A stretch of DNA of 64,000 nucleotides, from positions 3,506,053 to 3,570,052 of the forward strand of contig NC_020504.1 in NCBI RefSeq assembly GCF_000349325.1, in the 5' to 3' direction. This stretch comes from Streptomyces davaonensis JCM 4913. Its GTDB lineage: Bacteria > Actinomycetota > Actinomycetes > Streptomycetales > Streptomycetaceae. Numbering within the stretch: the first letter of the stretch is position 1; every line of letters starts with the position of its first letter. Positions 47,681-55,940 of this stretch are shown piece by piece. The position numbers were made by a program, and so were the translations under genes. Under the pieces are notes generated by a model, which worked only from the letters and a program-made list of their open reading frames with translations, ran no database searches and had not been told where the DNA came from.

Positions 47681-48649
47681 ATGCGTGCACTTCTCGTGGT
47701 CAATCCGGCGGCAACCACCACAAGCGCACGTACGCGCGATGTCCTGATCCACGCACTCGCCAGTGAGATGAAGCTGGAGGCGGTCACCACCGAGTACCGC
47801 GGCCATGCGCGCGACCTCGGCCGGCAGGCGGCGGAGAGCCAGAACATCGATCTGGTGGTGGCCCTCGGCGGCGACGGCACGGTCAACGAGGTGGTCAACG
47901 GCCTCCTGCACGCCGGCCCTGACCCCGAGCGCCTGCCGCGGCTCGCGGTGGTCCCCGGTGGGTCCACCAATGTCTTCGCCCGCGCCCTGGGTCTGCCCAA
48001 TGAGCCGGTGGAGGCGACCGGCGTCCTGCTGGACGCGCTGAGCGAGAGCAGGGAGCGGACGGTCGGCATGGGCATCGCCGCGGGGACGCCGGGCACCGAG
48101 GACGAAGGGGTGCCCGAACGGTGGTTCACGTTCTGCGCGGGGCTCGGCTTCGACGCGGGTGTGGTCGGCCGGGTCGAGCAGCAGCGCGAGCGGGGCCGGA
48201 AGTCCACCCACGCCCTCTATATGCGCCAGGCCCTGCGTCAGTTCCTCCAGGAGCCGCACCGGCGGCACGGCACGATCACCCTGGAGCGGCCGGGCGCCGA
48301 ACCGGTGACCGATTTGGTGCTCTCCATAGTCTGCAACACCGCTCCGTGGACCTATCTGGGCAATCGCCCGGTGTACGCGGCGCCTAAGGCTTCGTTCGAT
48401 ACGGGGCTCGACGTACTGGGTCTCAGCCGGATGTCCACGGTCGCGGTTGCCCGGTATGCGACCCAGTTGCTCACTTCGTCCCCCGAGCGGGGACCGCAGG
48501 GCAAGCATGCCGCCTCATTGCACGACCTGGACCAGTTCACCTTGCATTCGAAGGTCCCGTTGCCCCTCCAGATGGACGGCGACCACCTGGGACTGCGAAC
48601 CAGCGTGACGTTCACAGGCGTACGCCGTGCACTGCGTGTGATTGTGTGA
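47681..48649 (+). CDS. Diacylglycerol/lipid kinase
   Basis: 322 residues, DAGK catalytic domain. MRALLVVNPAATTTSARTRD at the start, the nucleotide-binding VVALGGDGTVNEVVNGLL, and the second signature LAVVPGGSTNVFARALGLP. The C-terminal beta-sandwich follows (FCAGLGFDAGVVG, MDGDHLGLRTSVTF). It phosphorylates diacylglycerol or a related lipid at the membrane. TACCCT ends seven bases before the ATG (leaderless). Confidence 0.93.
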   Translation: MRALLVVNPAATTTSARTRDVLIHALASEMKLEAVTTEYRGHARDLGRQAAESQNIDLVVALGGDGTVNEVVNGLLHAGPDPERLPRLAVVPGGSTNVFARALGLPNEPVEATGVLLDALSESRERTVGMGIAAGTPGTEDEGVPERWFTFCAGLGFDAGVVGRVEQQRERGRKSTHALYMRQALRQFLQEPHRRHGTITLERPGAEPVTDLVLSIVCNTAPWTYLGNRPVYAAPKASFDTGLDVLGLSRMSTVAVARYATQLLTSSPERGPQGKHAASLHDLDQFTLHSKVPLPLQMDGDHLGLRTSVTFTGVRRALRVIV

Positions 48650-48969
48650 GCAGAAGGGGCCAAAGTCCTTTCACTCGAACGTTTAGGCCAGGGTCCACCC
48701 CATGGAAGTACGGCTGTGACCTAGTCGACACCGAGGAATCAAAAAAAACTTTCCGGAAGGGGTTGTATCCGCCGCTGAGGTTTGCGAGTCTCTACGTGGC
48801 GGTCGGGACAGCCCGCAACACCAGCGTCCACAGGCCACCGGAACCCCTCTTCAAAACCCAGGACCACGCCAGGGAAACCTGACGGTCGGCCCTTCACTTG
48901 TTGAGGGATTCGTGAAAGCGTTCACATTCACAAGCAACTTGCACGTAATACCAAGGAGAGGTAGCAGCC
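48650..48969 (+). other. 320-base upstream region of wblE
   Basis: No coding sequence is supported. It contains an A-tract (48741-48748), a Crp-type site (48911-48926) and, near the 3' end, the ribosome site AAGGAGAGG (48953-48961). A GGAAT...GTT pair at 48735/48762 is spaced 22 bases, too far for a SigR promoter. Confidence 0.5.
48911..48926. promoter_or_regulatory. Crp (cAMP receptor protein) site before wblE
   Basis: CGTGA-AAGCGT-TCACA, nine of ten fixed bases of TGTGA-N6-TCACA. It is 43 bases from the start codon. The mycobacterial orthologue whiB1 is controlled by a CRP protein at its promoter, which supports a real site. Confidence 0.7.
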
Positions 48970-49227
48970 ATGGACTGGCGTCACAACGCCGTTTGCCGCG
49001 AGGAAGACCCCGAGCTCTTCTTCCCCATCGGCAACACCGGTCCTGCGCTGCTGCAGATCGAGGAAGCCAAGGCCGTCTGCCGTCGCTGCCCGGTTATCGA
49101 GCAGTGTCTTCAGTGGGCGCTCGAGTCCGGTCAGGACTCCGGCGTCTGGGGTGGTCTCAGCGAGGACGAGCGTCGCGCGATGAAGCGCCGTGCCGCCCGC
49201 AACCGGGCCCGTCAGGCCTCCGCCTGA
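48970..49227 (+). CDS. wblE: WhiB-family iron-sulfur regulator, WhiB1/WblE type
   Basis: 85 residues. The four cluster cysteines are C9, C37, C40 and C46 (AVCRRCPVIEQC), followed by the G-V-W-G-G turn (DSGVWGGLSEDERR) and a basic DNA-binding tail KRRAARNRARQ. It binds a nitric-oxide-sensitive [4Fe-4S] cluster and probably the principal sigma factor. GGAGAGG before ATG 48970. Convergent with the PdtaS-like kinase, as whiB1 and pdtaS are in mycobacteria. Confidence 0.97.
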   Translation: MDWRHNAVCREEDPELFFPIGNTGPALLQIEEAKAVCRRCPVIEQCLQWALESGQDSGVWGGLSEDERRAMKRRAARNRARQASA

Positions 49228-49340
49228 CGTACCCACCCCTGCTGACAGCCTGAGCTTGGCGGCGCGTACAGCGAGTACGCATCTCCCGCCCCCGAGCCGC
49301 AGCGCGCAGTACCCCCGAGCGCATAGCACGCACGAGCACG

Positions 49341-49372
49341 AGCCTCGGACCGATCACCGGTCCGAGGCTTTC
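49341..49372. terminator. Terminator between wblE and the kinase gene
   Basis: AGCCTCGGACC (49341-49351) and GGTCCGAGGCT (49359-49369), followed by TTTC on the plus strand. Confidence 0.9.
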
Positions 49373-49389
49373 TGCTGTGCACGGGACCG

Positions 49390-50865
49390 CTATTTGTGCG
49401 CCCGCACCGGGATGTCCAGGATGACCTGCGTACCGCGCTCGGGCGCGGGCACCATGTCGAACGTACCGCCCAACTCCCCCTCCACCAGGGTCCGTACGAT
49501 CTGGAGGCCGAGGTTGCCCGCGGTGTGCGGATCGAATCCTTCCGGCAGTCCTACGCCGTCGTCCTGGACGGTGACCAGGAGACGGGCCTCCTTGGTGGTG
49601 CCGCCGCGGACCGCGGAGACCTCGACGGTTCCGGTCTCGCCCTGACGGAAGCCGTGTTCCAGGGCGTTCTGGAGAACCTCGGTCAGCACCATCGACAGCG
49701 GGGTGGCGACCTCCGCGTCCAGGATGCCGAAGCGGCCGGTGCGCCGGCCGGTGACCTTGCCGGGCGAGATCTCGGCGACCATCGCCAGCACCCGGTCGGC
49801 GATCTCGTCGAACTCCACCCGCTCGTCCAGGTTCTGGGACAGCGTCTCGTGCACGATCGCGATCGAGCCGACCCGGCGCACCGCCTCTTCGAGGGCCTCC
49901 CGGCCGCGGTCGGACTCGATGCGCCGGGCCTGGAGGCGCAGCAGCGCGGCGACCGTCTGGAGGTTGTTCTTCACCCGGTGGTGGATCTCCCGGATGGTGG
50001 CGTCCTTGGTGATCAACTCGCGTTCGCGGCGGCGCAGTTCGGTGACGTCGCGGAGCAGGACGAGCGAACCGATGCGGGTGCCCTTGGGCTTGAGCGGGAT
50101 CGCCCGGAACTGGATCACCCCGTCCTCGGACTCGATCTCGAACTCACGGGGCGCCCAGCCGCTGGCCACCTTGGCGAGCGCCTCGTCCACCGGGCCATGG
50201 GTCGGGGCGAGTTCGGCGGTGGCGTTGCCCAGGTGGTGGCCGACCAGGTCGGCGGCGAGGCCGAGGCGGTGGTAGGCGGAGAGGGCGTTCGGGGAGGCGT
50301 ACTGGACGATGCCGTCCGCGTCGAGCCGGATCAGTCCGTCCCCGACCCGGGGCGAGGCGTCCATGTCGACCTGCTGGTTCGCGAACGGGAAGGACCCGGC
50401 CGCGATCATCTGCGCGAGGTCCGAGGCGCTTTGCAGATACGTCAGTTCAAGACGGCTCGGGGTGCGCACGGTCAGCAGGTTGGTGTTGCGCGCGATGACA
50501 CCGAGGACGCGTCCGTCCCGTCGTACCGGGATCGACTCGACCCGGACCGGGACCTCCTCGCGCCACTCGGGGTCGCCCTCGCGGACGATGCGGCCCTCGT
50601 CGAGGGCGGCGTCCAGCATGGGGCGGCGGCCGCGCGGGACGAGATGGCCGACCATGTCGTCCTGGTAGGAGGTGGGGCCGGTGTTGGGCCGCATCTGGGC
50701 CACCGACACATACCGGGTGCCGTCGCGGGTGGGGACCCACAGGACGAGGTCGGCGAAGGAGAGGTCGGAGAGCAGCTGCCACTCCGAGACCAGCAGATGG
50801 AGCCACTCGAGGTCGGACTCGTCGAGGGCTGTGTGCTGGTGGACCAGTTCGTTCATGGAGGGCAC
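49390..50865 (-). CDS. Soluble sensor histidine kinase, PdtaS type (GAF-PAS-HisKA_2)
   Basis: 491 residues without membrane segments. A GAF-like domain (about 20-155), a PAS domain (about 175-275, DGLIRLDADGIVQYASPNA), the HisKA_2 helix with phospho-acceptor at H295 or H296 (IREIHHRVKNNLQTVAALLR), and the ATPase domain (VLTEVLQNALEHGF, VQDDGVGLPEGF, NLGLQIVRTL). In mycobacteria PdtaS phosphorylates PdtaR, an antiterminator; no PdtaR partner is adjacent here. GTG at 50865 with TACGCT seven bases upstream (leaderless); an ATG follows three codons later. Confidence 0.92.
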   Translation of the reverse strand: MPSMNELVHQHTALDESDLEWLHLLVSEWQLLSDLSFADLVLWVPTRDGTRYVSVAQMRPNTGPTSYQDDMVGHLVPRGRRPMLDAALDEGRIVREGDPEWREEVPVRVESIPVRRDGRVLGVIARNTNLLTVRTPSRLELTYLQSASDLAQMIAAGSFPFANQQVDMDASPRVGDGLIRLDADGIVQYASPNALSAYHRLGLAADLVGHHLGNATAELAPTHGPVDEALAKVASGWAPREFEIESEDGVIQFRAIPLKPKGTRIGSLVLLRDVTELRRRERELITKDATIREIHHRVKNNLQTVAALLRLQARRIESDRGREALEEAVRRVGSIAIVHETLSQNLDERVEFDEIADRVLAMVAEISPGKVTGRRTGRFGILDAEVATPLSMVLTEVLQNALEHGFRQGETGTVEVSAVRGGTTKEARLLVTVQDDGVGLPEGFDPHTAGNLGLQIVRTLVEGELGGTFDMVPAPERGTQVILDIPVRAHK

Positions 50866-51168
50866 AGGTGCGAGCGTACCTGGGGGTATGTGGACGTCCT
50901 AAAACACCCGCGGGCCGCGGCGCCTGGGAGGGACCCTCAACCCTCCCGGCACCGCAGCCCGGAGCAACATCGGCCGTGGGGTGTGCGGTCCCGGTCGGCC
51001 GAAGGATGAGGAAACGGGGCAGTCAGGGCAGAGAGCCTCGGTTCCTCGGTCCGTCCTCCTGTGCGGGGAAGACGGAAGTTTCGCGTCCGCGTATCACATG
51101 GACTCTTGAACACCATTGTGGACTAGACCACTCGGCGTGTCCATGCGTTGAAGGATGTTCGTTGCAGC
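50866..51168. other. 303-base intergenic region with a DasR-type site
   Basis: No coding sequence is supported. It holds the leaderless -10 of the kinase gene next to 50866 and a strong dre-like site at 51117-51132. Confidence 0.5.
51117..51132. promoter_or_regulatory. DasR-responsive element (dre), isolated
   Basis: TGTGGACTAGACCACT matches 13 of 16 bases of the dre consensus ACTGGTCTAGACCACT and is itself nearly palindromic. It lies 252 bases upstream of the PdtaS-like gene and 37 bases after the TetR stop. Confidence 0.65.
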
Positions 51169-51804
51169 CTAACCCTTGTGGGTTGATGTGCGGGGCCAGA
51201 TGGACAGGGCAATTTCCGCGAGCGCCTCCAACTCCGCACGGCTCGCGCCGTCGCGCGCCTGTAGGGACATCCCTTGAATGATTGCGCCGGTGTGCCGGGC
51301 GAGCGCGCCTGCGTCGGTGTCGGCGGGGAGTTCACCTGCGGCGATGTCCGCCCGCACCCGGCTCTCGACGGCGGCGATGGTGGCGTTGCGCCTGTCCCGC
51401 AGGGACTCCCCCACCTCCGAGCCGGTGCAATCGGCGGCCGCGTGGACGAAGAGGCAGCCCTGCGGCCGGCCTGGGGTGGTGTAGCGCACGGCGGCCTCGC
51501 GCAGGATGCGTCGTACGGCGGAGTGGGCGGTGGGCTCCTCCGCCAGGGCGCGCTCGCCGAAGGCCGCATAGCGCTTGCCGTACTCCACCAGGACCTCGTC
51601 GAACAGGGCCCGCTTGTCACCGAAGGCCGCGTACAGGCTCGGGGCGCCGATGCCCATGGTCCGGGTGAGGTCGGAGACGGAGGTCGCCTCGTAGCCGTGC
51701 TCCCAGAAGGCCATGATCGCCTTCTCCAGCGCGGTCTCCCGGTCGAAGGAGCGCGGGCGGCCGCGGCGGGCCGGGGTGGAACGGGGGCCTTCGGTGCTCA
51801 CCAT
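51169..51804 (-). CDS. TetR-family regulator of the divergent SDR gene
   Basis: 211 residues. HTH: GRPRSFDRETALEKAIMAFWEHGYEATSVSDLTRTMGIGAPSLYAAFGDKRALF (about 14-67). The C-terminal domain holds GCLFVHAAADCTGSEV, the type seen in many reductase-linked TetR proteins with a conserved Cys. ATG at 51804; an ATG three codons upstream is possible. It is divergent from an SDR gene with repeated operator-like motifs between. Confidence 0.9.
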   Translation of the reverse strand: MVSTEGPRSTPARRGRPRSFDRETALEKAIMAFWEHGYEATSVSDLTRTMGIGAPSLYAAFGDKRALFDEVLVEYGKRYAAFGERALAEEPTAHSAVRRILREAAVRYTTPGRPQGCLFVHAAADCTGSEVGESLRDRRNATIAAVESRVRADIAAGELPADTDAGALARHTGAIIQGMSLQARDGASRAELEALAEIALSIWPRTSTHKG

Positions 51805-51815
51805 GGAGTGCATTT

Positions 51816-51881
51816 TATAGCGGGCACTAGAGAAATGGGTCCACCCTGCGCTACGGTCTTTCTGTAGCGACCGATAGAGAA
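51816..51881. promoter_or_regulatory. Paired operator-like repeats between TetR and SDR genes
   Basis: TATAGCGGGCACTAGAGAA (51816-51834) and TGTAGCGACCGATAGAGAA (51863-51881) are direct copies 47 bases apart (14 of 19 identical), each with partial TAGCG/C-x-x-TA symmetry. One lies near each start codon. Confidence 0.5.
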
Positions 51882-51896
51882 TTCAGGGGGTCCGAC

Positions 51897-52649
51897 ATGG
51901 GCGTGCTCACGGGCAGGACGGCGCTGGTCACGGGGGCGAGCAGGGGGATCGGGCGGGCGGTGGCCGAGCGGCTGGCGCGCGACGGCGCACGGGTTGCCGT
52001 GCACTACGGCAGCAGCGAGGCAGCGGCAAAGGAGACGGTCGCCGGGATCGAGGCGGCGGGCGGCAGCGCCTTCGCCATCCGGGCGGAGCTGGGGGTGCCG
52101 GGGGACGCGCAGGCCCTCTGGGAGGCCTTCGACCGGCATGCGGACGGCGTGGACATCCTGGTGAACAACGCGGGGGCGGCGACCTTCGCGACCATCGGCG
52201 ACACGGACGAGGAGCTCTACGACCGGGCCCACGCGCTCAATGCCAGGGCGCCGTTCTTCATCATCCGGCAGGGACTCGGCCGACTGCGCGACGACGGGCG
52301 GATCATCAATGTCACGGCGGCCACGGACGCGGGCATACCGGGTATCGCCGCCACCCATATGGCCAAGGGTGCGGTGACGGCGCTGACCCGGTCGCTGGCG
52401 GTCGAGCTGGCCGCGCGCGGCATCACCGCCAACTCGGTCGCGCCCGGATTCATCGACACCGACCTCACGAGCGCGGTGCTGGCCGACCCTGGGATGCGAG
52501 CGCACGCCGAGTCGGTGTCGGTGTTCCGGCGGGTGGGTACGGCCGCCGAGGTCGCCGATGTGGTGGCATTCCTGGCCTCACCCGACTCCCGCTGGGTGAC
52601 CGGGCAGCACATGGACGCGACGGGAGGTTCCCTGCTGAGCCTGCAATAG
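51897..52649 (+). CDS. Short-chain dehydrogenase/reductase-like protein with altered catalytic residues
   Basis: 250 residues, classical SDR fold. Cofactor loop TGASRGIG (12-19), NNAG (90-93), N115. At the catalytic Ser position there is T140 (INVTAATDAG) and at the Tyr of YxxxK there is T153 (T-H-M-A-K157). The Lys is kept. The usual oxidoreductase chemistry would be impaired, so it may have another activity or a binding role. ATG at 51897 with GGGGG upstream. Probably repressed by the divergent TetR. Confidence 0.85.
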   Translation: MGVLTGRTALVTGASRGIGRAVAERLARDGARVAVHYGSSEAAAKETVAGIEAAGGSAFAIRAELGVPGDAQALWEAFDRHADGVDILVNNAGAATFATIGDTDEELYDRAHALNARAPFFIIRQGLGRLRDDGRIINVTAATDAGIPGIAATHMAKGAVTALTRSLAVELAARGITANSVAPGFIDTDLTSAVLADPGMRAHAESVSVFRRVGTAAEVADVVAFLASPDSRWVTGQHMDATGGSLLSLQ

Positions 52650-52711
52650 CCGCCTAGCCTGCCCTTGCGGAGGCCCGCGTTCGCCTGGGAGCGAGGGCCC
52701 TCCTCTGTTAG

Positions 52712-52727
52712 ATTGGTCTAAACCACA
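52712..52727. promoter_or_regulatory. DasR-responsive element (dre) of nagB
   Basis: ATTGGTCTAAACCACA, 13 of 16 matches to the dre consensus, 52 bases upstream of the nagB start. DasR is known to repress nagB in S. coelicolor. Confidence 0.88.
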
Positions 52728-52778
52728 TAGCCCTCTCGGGTACCGGTTGAGTCCCCTCTTCAGATCGGCAGGCCCAGC

Positions 52779-53564
52779 GTGGAAGTTGTCATCGTTCCGG
52801 ACGCCAAGTCGGGTGGCGAGCTCATCGCCGAGGCCATGGCGCAGCTCCTGCGGCGCAAGCCTGAGGCCCTGCTCGGGGTGGCCACCGGCTCGACGCCGCT
52901 GCCCATCTACCAGGCGCTGACGGCCAAGGTGCGCTCCGGTGCCGTGGACACCTCGCGGGCGCGGATCGCCCAGCTCGACGAGTACGTGGGGCTGCCGGCC
53001 GAGCATCCGGAGTCGTACCGCTCGGTGCTGCGGCGTGAGGTGCTGGAGCCGCTCGGGATCGGGATGGACGCGTTCATGGGCCCGGACGGTACGGCCGAGG
53101 ACGTCCAGGCGGCGTGCGAGGCGTACGACGCGGCGCTGGCCGGGGCCGGGGGCGTGGACCTTCAGTTGCTGGGGATCGGGACCGACGGGCACATCGGGTT
53201 CAACGAGCCGTGTTCCTCGCTGGCCTCGCGGACCCGGATCAAGACGCTCACGGAGCAGACGCGGGTGGACAACGCGCGCTTCTTCGACGGGGACATCTCG
53301 CAGGTGCCGCACCATGTGATCACTCAGGGGATCGGCACGATCCTGGAGGCTCGGCATCTGGTGCTGCTCGCCACGGGGTTGGGCAAGGCTGATGCCGTTG
53401 CGGCGACCGTTGAGGGGCCTGTTGCTGCGGTGTGTCCTGCATCGGCGTTGCAGTTGCATCCGCATGCGACCGTTGTTGTCGATGAGGGTGCGGCTTCCAA
53501 GCTGAAGCTGGCGGACTATTTCCGGCACACCTATGTCAATAAGCCGGAGTGGCAGGGGATTTGA
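52779..53564 (+). CDS. nagB: Glucosamine-6-phosphate deaminase
   Basis: 261 residues, the standard NagB length. Phosphate loop LLGVATGSTPLPIYQAL, catalytic region AQLDEYVGLPAEHPESYR and GIGTDGHIGFNEPCSSL, quoted in part. It converts glucosamine-6-phosphate to fructose-6-phosphate and ammonia, the last step before glycolysis for N-acetylglucosamine. GTG start at 52779. Controlled by the dre site upstream; it has its own terminator shared with dasD. Confidence 0.97.
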   Translation: MEVVIVPDAKSGGELIAEAMAQLLRRKPEALLGVATGSTPLPIYQALTAKVRSGAVDTSRARIAQLDEYVGLPAEHPESYRSVLRREVLEPLGIGMDAFMGPDGTAEDVQAACEAYDAALAGAGGVDLQLLGIGTDGHIGFNEPCSSLASRTRIKTLTEQTRVDNARFFDGDISQVPHHVITQGIGTILEARHLVLLATGLGKADAVAATVEGPVAAVCPASALQLHPHATVVVDEGAASKLKLADYFRHTYVNKPEWQGI

Positions 53565-53573
53565 GGCACGTGA

Positions 53574-53611
53574 AAAGGCGCCGGTTCCCTTTCCTGGGAA
53601 CCGGCGCCTTT
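53574..53611. terminator. Bidirectional terminator between nagB and dasD
   Basis: AAAGGCGCCGGTTCCC (53574-53589) and GGGAACCGGCGCCTTT (53596-53611), a perfect 16-base stem with a 6-base loop, flanked by A and T runs that serve both strands. Confidence 0.95.
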
Positions 53612-53624
53612 CTCGTCGTAGCCG

Positions 53625-55100
53625 CTACTGGCCCGCTATGACCTCCGCCGCCGCTCGTCCGCAGACTCGGGCCGCGCCGTGGGTCGCTATGTACAGAGCA
53701 CCTCGTGGGGTGGACTGGGGAACGCCCATCTCCACCACGATGGTGTCGGGGCGGGCTCGCAGCAGGGTGTCCAGGGTTTTGGACATCCACTCGTGGCGGT
53801 GCTCGTCGCGGACCACCGCCACGATGCGGCGGTCGCCCGCCGCCTGAAGGGTCGTCTCGGCCGCGGACTCGTCCGTGCCGTCGGCCGTCTCGGTGCCGGG
53901 GAGCAGTTCGGCCAGTTCGGCGCCGACGCCCCAGGGGGTCTCGTCGCCGACCGCGATGTTGGCCACCGGGCTCAGGGCGATGACGTAGGGGGGCTCGGTC
54001 AGCGGTGTGTGGGCCTCGGTCGGCGTCACGCGCAGGGCTCGGCGGGCCGCGACCATGCCGACGTCCGACGGTTCCGTGTTCCGCGCGGAGGCCGCGCTCG
54101 CCGTCCAGCGGGCCAGGGCGCGGACCCGTTCCGCGGCCTCCGCCAGGCGTTCCTCGGGGAGTTCACCGGTGCGTACGGCAGTGACCAGGGCGTCGCACAG
54201 GCGCCGTACGGTGTTCTCGTCGTTGAGGCCGCCGCCCACGCAGATCGCGTCCGCGCCGGCCGCGAGGGCGAGGACGCTGCCGCGCTCGATGCCGTAGGCG
54301 GAGGCGATGGCCTGCATCTCCATGCCGTCGGTGACGATCAGGCCGTCGTAGCCGAGTTCGCCGCGCAGCAGGTCGGAGAGGATCGGGCGGGAGAGGGTGG
54401 CCGGGAGGCCGGCGTCCAGGGCCGGGACCAGGATGTGGGCGGTCATGATCGCCCGCGAGCCGGCCGCGATGGCCGCACGGAACGGGATCAGTTCGCGCTC
54501 CGAGAGGACGTCGAGGTCCAGGTCGATCCGCGGCATCGCCTCGTGCGAGTCGATCGCGGTGTCGCCGTGGCCCGGGAAGTGCTTGGTGCAGGCGGCCACG
54601 CCCGCCGCCTGGAGACCGGTGACATAGGCGGCCGTGTGCCGGGCGACCAGGTCGGTGTCGGCGCCGAAGGAGCGGACCCCGATGACCGGGTTGGCGGCGT
54701 TGGAATTGACGTCCGCGGACGGGGCCCAGTCGAAGTTGACCCCGCAGGCGGCGAGTCGGCGGCCCAGCTCATGGGCGACCGCGCGGGTGAGGTCGACGTC
54801 GTCGACGGCACCGAGGGCGTGGTTGCCCGGGAAGGAGGAGCCGGTGCGCACTTCCAGGCGGGTGACGTCGCCGCCCTCCTCGTCGATGGCGACGAGGACG
54901 TCCTCGCGCTCGGCCCGCAACTGGGCGGTGAGCGCGGCGACCTGTTCCGGCGTGGCGATGTTGCGGCCGAACAGGCCGACGGAGGCAAGGCCCTCGCCGA
55001 GGCGACGCAGCAGCCAGTCGGGGGCGGTGGTGCCGGGGAAGCCCGGCTGGAGGACGGTCAGCGCGTCCCGCGTAAGGGTGTCGCTGGCGAATGTCGTCAT
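53625..55100 (-). CDS. dasD: GH3 beta-N-acetylglucosaminidase
   Basis: 491 residues, glycoside hydrolase family 3 of the NagZ type. Markers: VAIDEEGGDVTRLE, ACTKHFPGHGDTAIDSH (catalytic His/Asp loop) and LIVTDGMEMQAIASAYG with the Asp nucleophile in VTDGM. No signal peptide, so it acts in the cytoplasm on imported chitobiose to release GlcNAc. The C-terminal 170 residues form an extra alpha/beta domain. It is the last gene of the das operon, nine bases after dasC. Confidence 0.94.
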   Translation of the reverse strand: MTTFASDTLTRDALTVLQPGFPGTTAPDWLLRRLGEGLASVGLFGRNIATPEQVAALTAQLRAEREDVLVAIDEEGGDVTRLEVRTGSSFPGNHALGAVDDVDLTRAVAHELGRRLAACGVNFDWAPSADVNSNAANPVIGVRSFGADTDLVARHTAAYVTGLQAAGVAACTKHFPGHGDTAIDSHEAMPRIDLDLDVLSERELIPFRAAIAAGSRAIMTAHILVPALDAGLPATLSRPILSDLLRGELGYDGLIVTDGMEMQAIASAYGIERGSVLALAAGADAICVGGGLNDENTVRRLCDALVTAVRTGELPEERLAEAAERVRALARWTASAASARNTEPSDVGMVAARRALRVTPTEAHTPLTEPPYVIALSPVANIAVGDETPWGVGAELAELLPGTETADGTDESAAETTLQAAGDRRIVAVVRDEHRHEWMSKTLDTLLRARPDTIVVEMGVPQSTPRGALYIATHGAARVCGRAAAEVIAGQ

Positions 55101-55109
55101 CGGGTTGCG

Positions 55110-55940
55110 TTATCCCTTCACGGCGCCGTCGGTCAGTCCGCTGACGGCGCGGCGCTGGAGGAAGACGAAGAGGATGAGGATCGGGACGGCGAAGAGGGAG
55201 GAGGCCGCCATGGTCGCCCCCCAGTCGTCGCCGAAGACGGTGCGGAAGCTGGTCAGCCACAGCGGGAGGGTCTGCGCGTGGGCCTCCTTGTTCACCACGA
55301 GGACGAGGGCGAACTCGTTCCAGGCGGTGATGAAGCCGAACAGCGAGGTGGCCATCAGTCCGGGCGCCAGCAGCGGCAGGATGACGCGGCGGAAGGCCTG
55401 GCCGCGGGTGCAGCCGTCGACCATGGCCGCCTCCTCCAGTTCGGCCGGCACCGCGGCGACGAAACCGCGCAGGGTGAGGATGGTGAAGGGCAGGATCATC
55501 ATCGTGTAGAAGGCCGTCAGCGGGACGAGGCTGTTGAGCATCTCGGCGTCCCGGACGATCATGTAGATCGCGATGATCATGACTTCCCAGGGCGCCATCT
55601 GCGCCAGCATGAAGCCGATGATGAAGCCGCGCCGCCCCTTGAACCGCATCCGGGCCAGCGCGAAGGCCCCGGCGAGGGCGATGACCAGGGAGAAGACGAC
55701 CGCGAGGATCGTCACGGTCAGCGAGTTGGTGACCAGGGTCCAGAAGTTGTCGACGCCGGTCGCGGTCTTGAAGTGCTCGAAGGTGATGTCGGTCGGGAAC
55801 CAGACCGGGTCCTCGGAGATGATGTCGCCGGTCGGCTTGAACGCCGTGGCGAACATCCAGTACACGGGGAAGACGAAGCCGATGAACAGGACGATGGCCG
55901 TGGCGTTGGGCCAGATACGGCCGAAGAGCGAGCGCTTCAC
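55110..55940 (-). CDS. dasC: Chitobiose/GlcNAc ABC transporter permease
   Basis: 276 residues with six membrane segments (MalG family). EAA loop: EEAAMVDGCTRGQAFRRVILP (E-A-A-x3-G), quoted in part. With DasB it forms the membrane channel of the (GlcNAc)2 importer. GTG start overlaps the dasB stop (GTGA). No ATPase gene is present; MsiK serves this role in Streptomyces. Confidence 0.94.
   Translation of the reverse strand: MKRSLFGRIWPNATAIVLFIGFVFPVYWMFATAFKPTGDIISEDPVWFPTDITFEHFKTATGVDNFWTLVTNSLTVTILAVVFSLVIALAGAFALARMRFKGRRGFIIGFMLAQMAPWEVMIIAIYMIVRDAEMLNSLVPLTAFYTMMILPFTILTLRGFVAAVPAELEEAAMVDGCTRGQAFRRVILPLLAPGLMATSLFGFITAWNEFALVLVVNKEAHAQTLPLWLTSFRTVFGDDWGATMAASSLFAVPILILFVFLQRRAVSGLTDGAVKG

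Noticed and set aside
48735..48764. GGAAT...GTT pair upstream of wblE as a SigR promoter
   Set aside because: The 22-base spacing is too long for the 18-19 bases needed.
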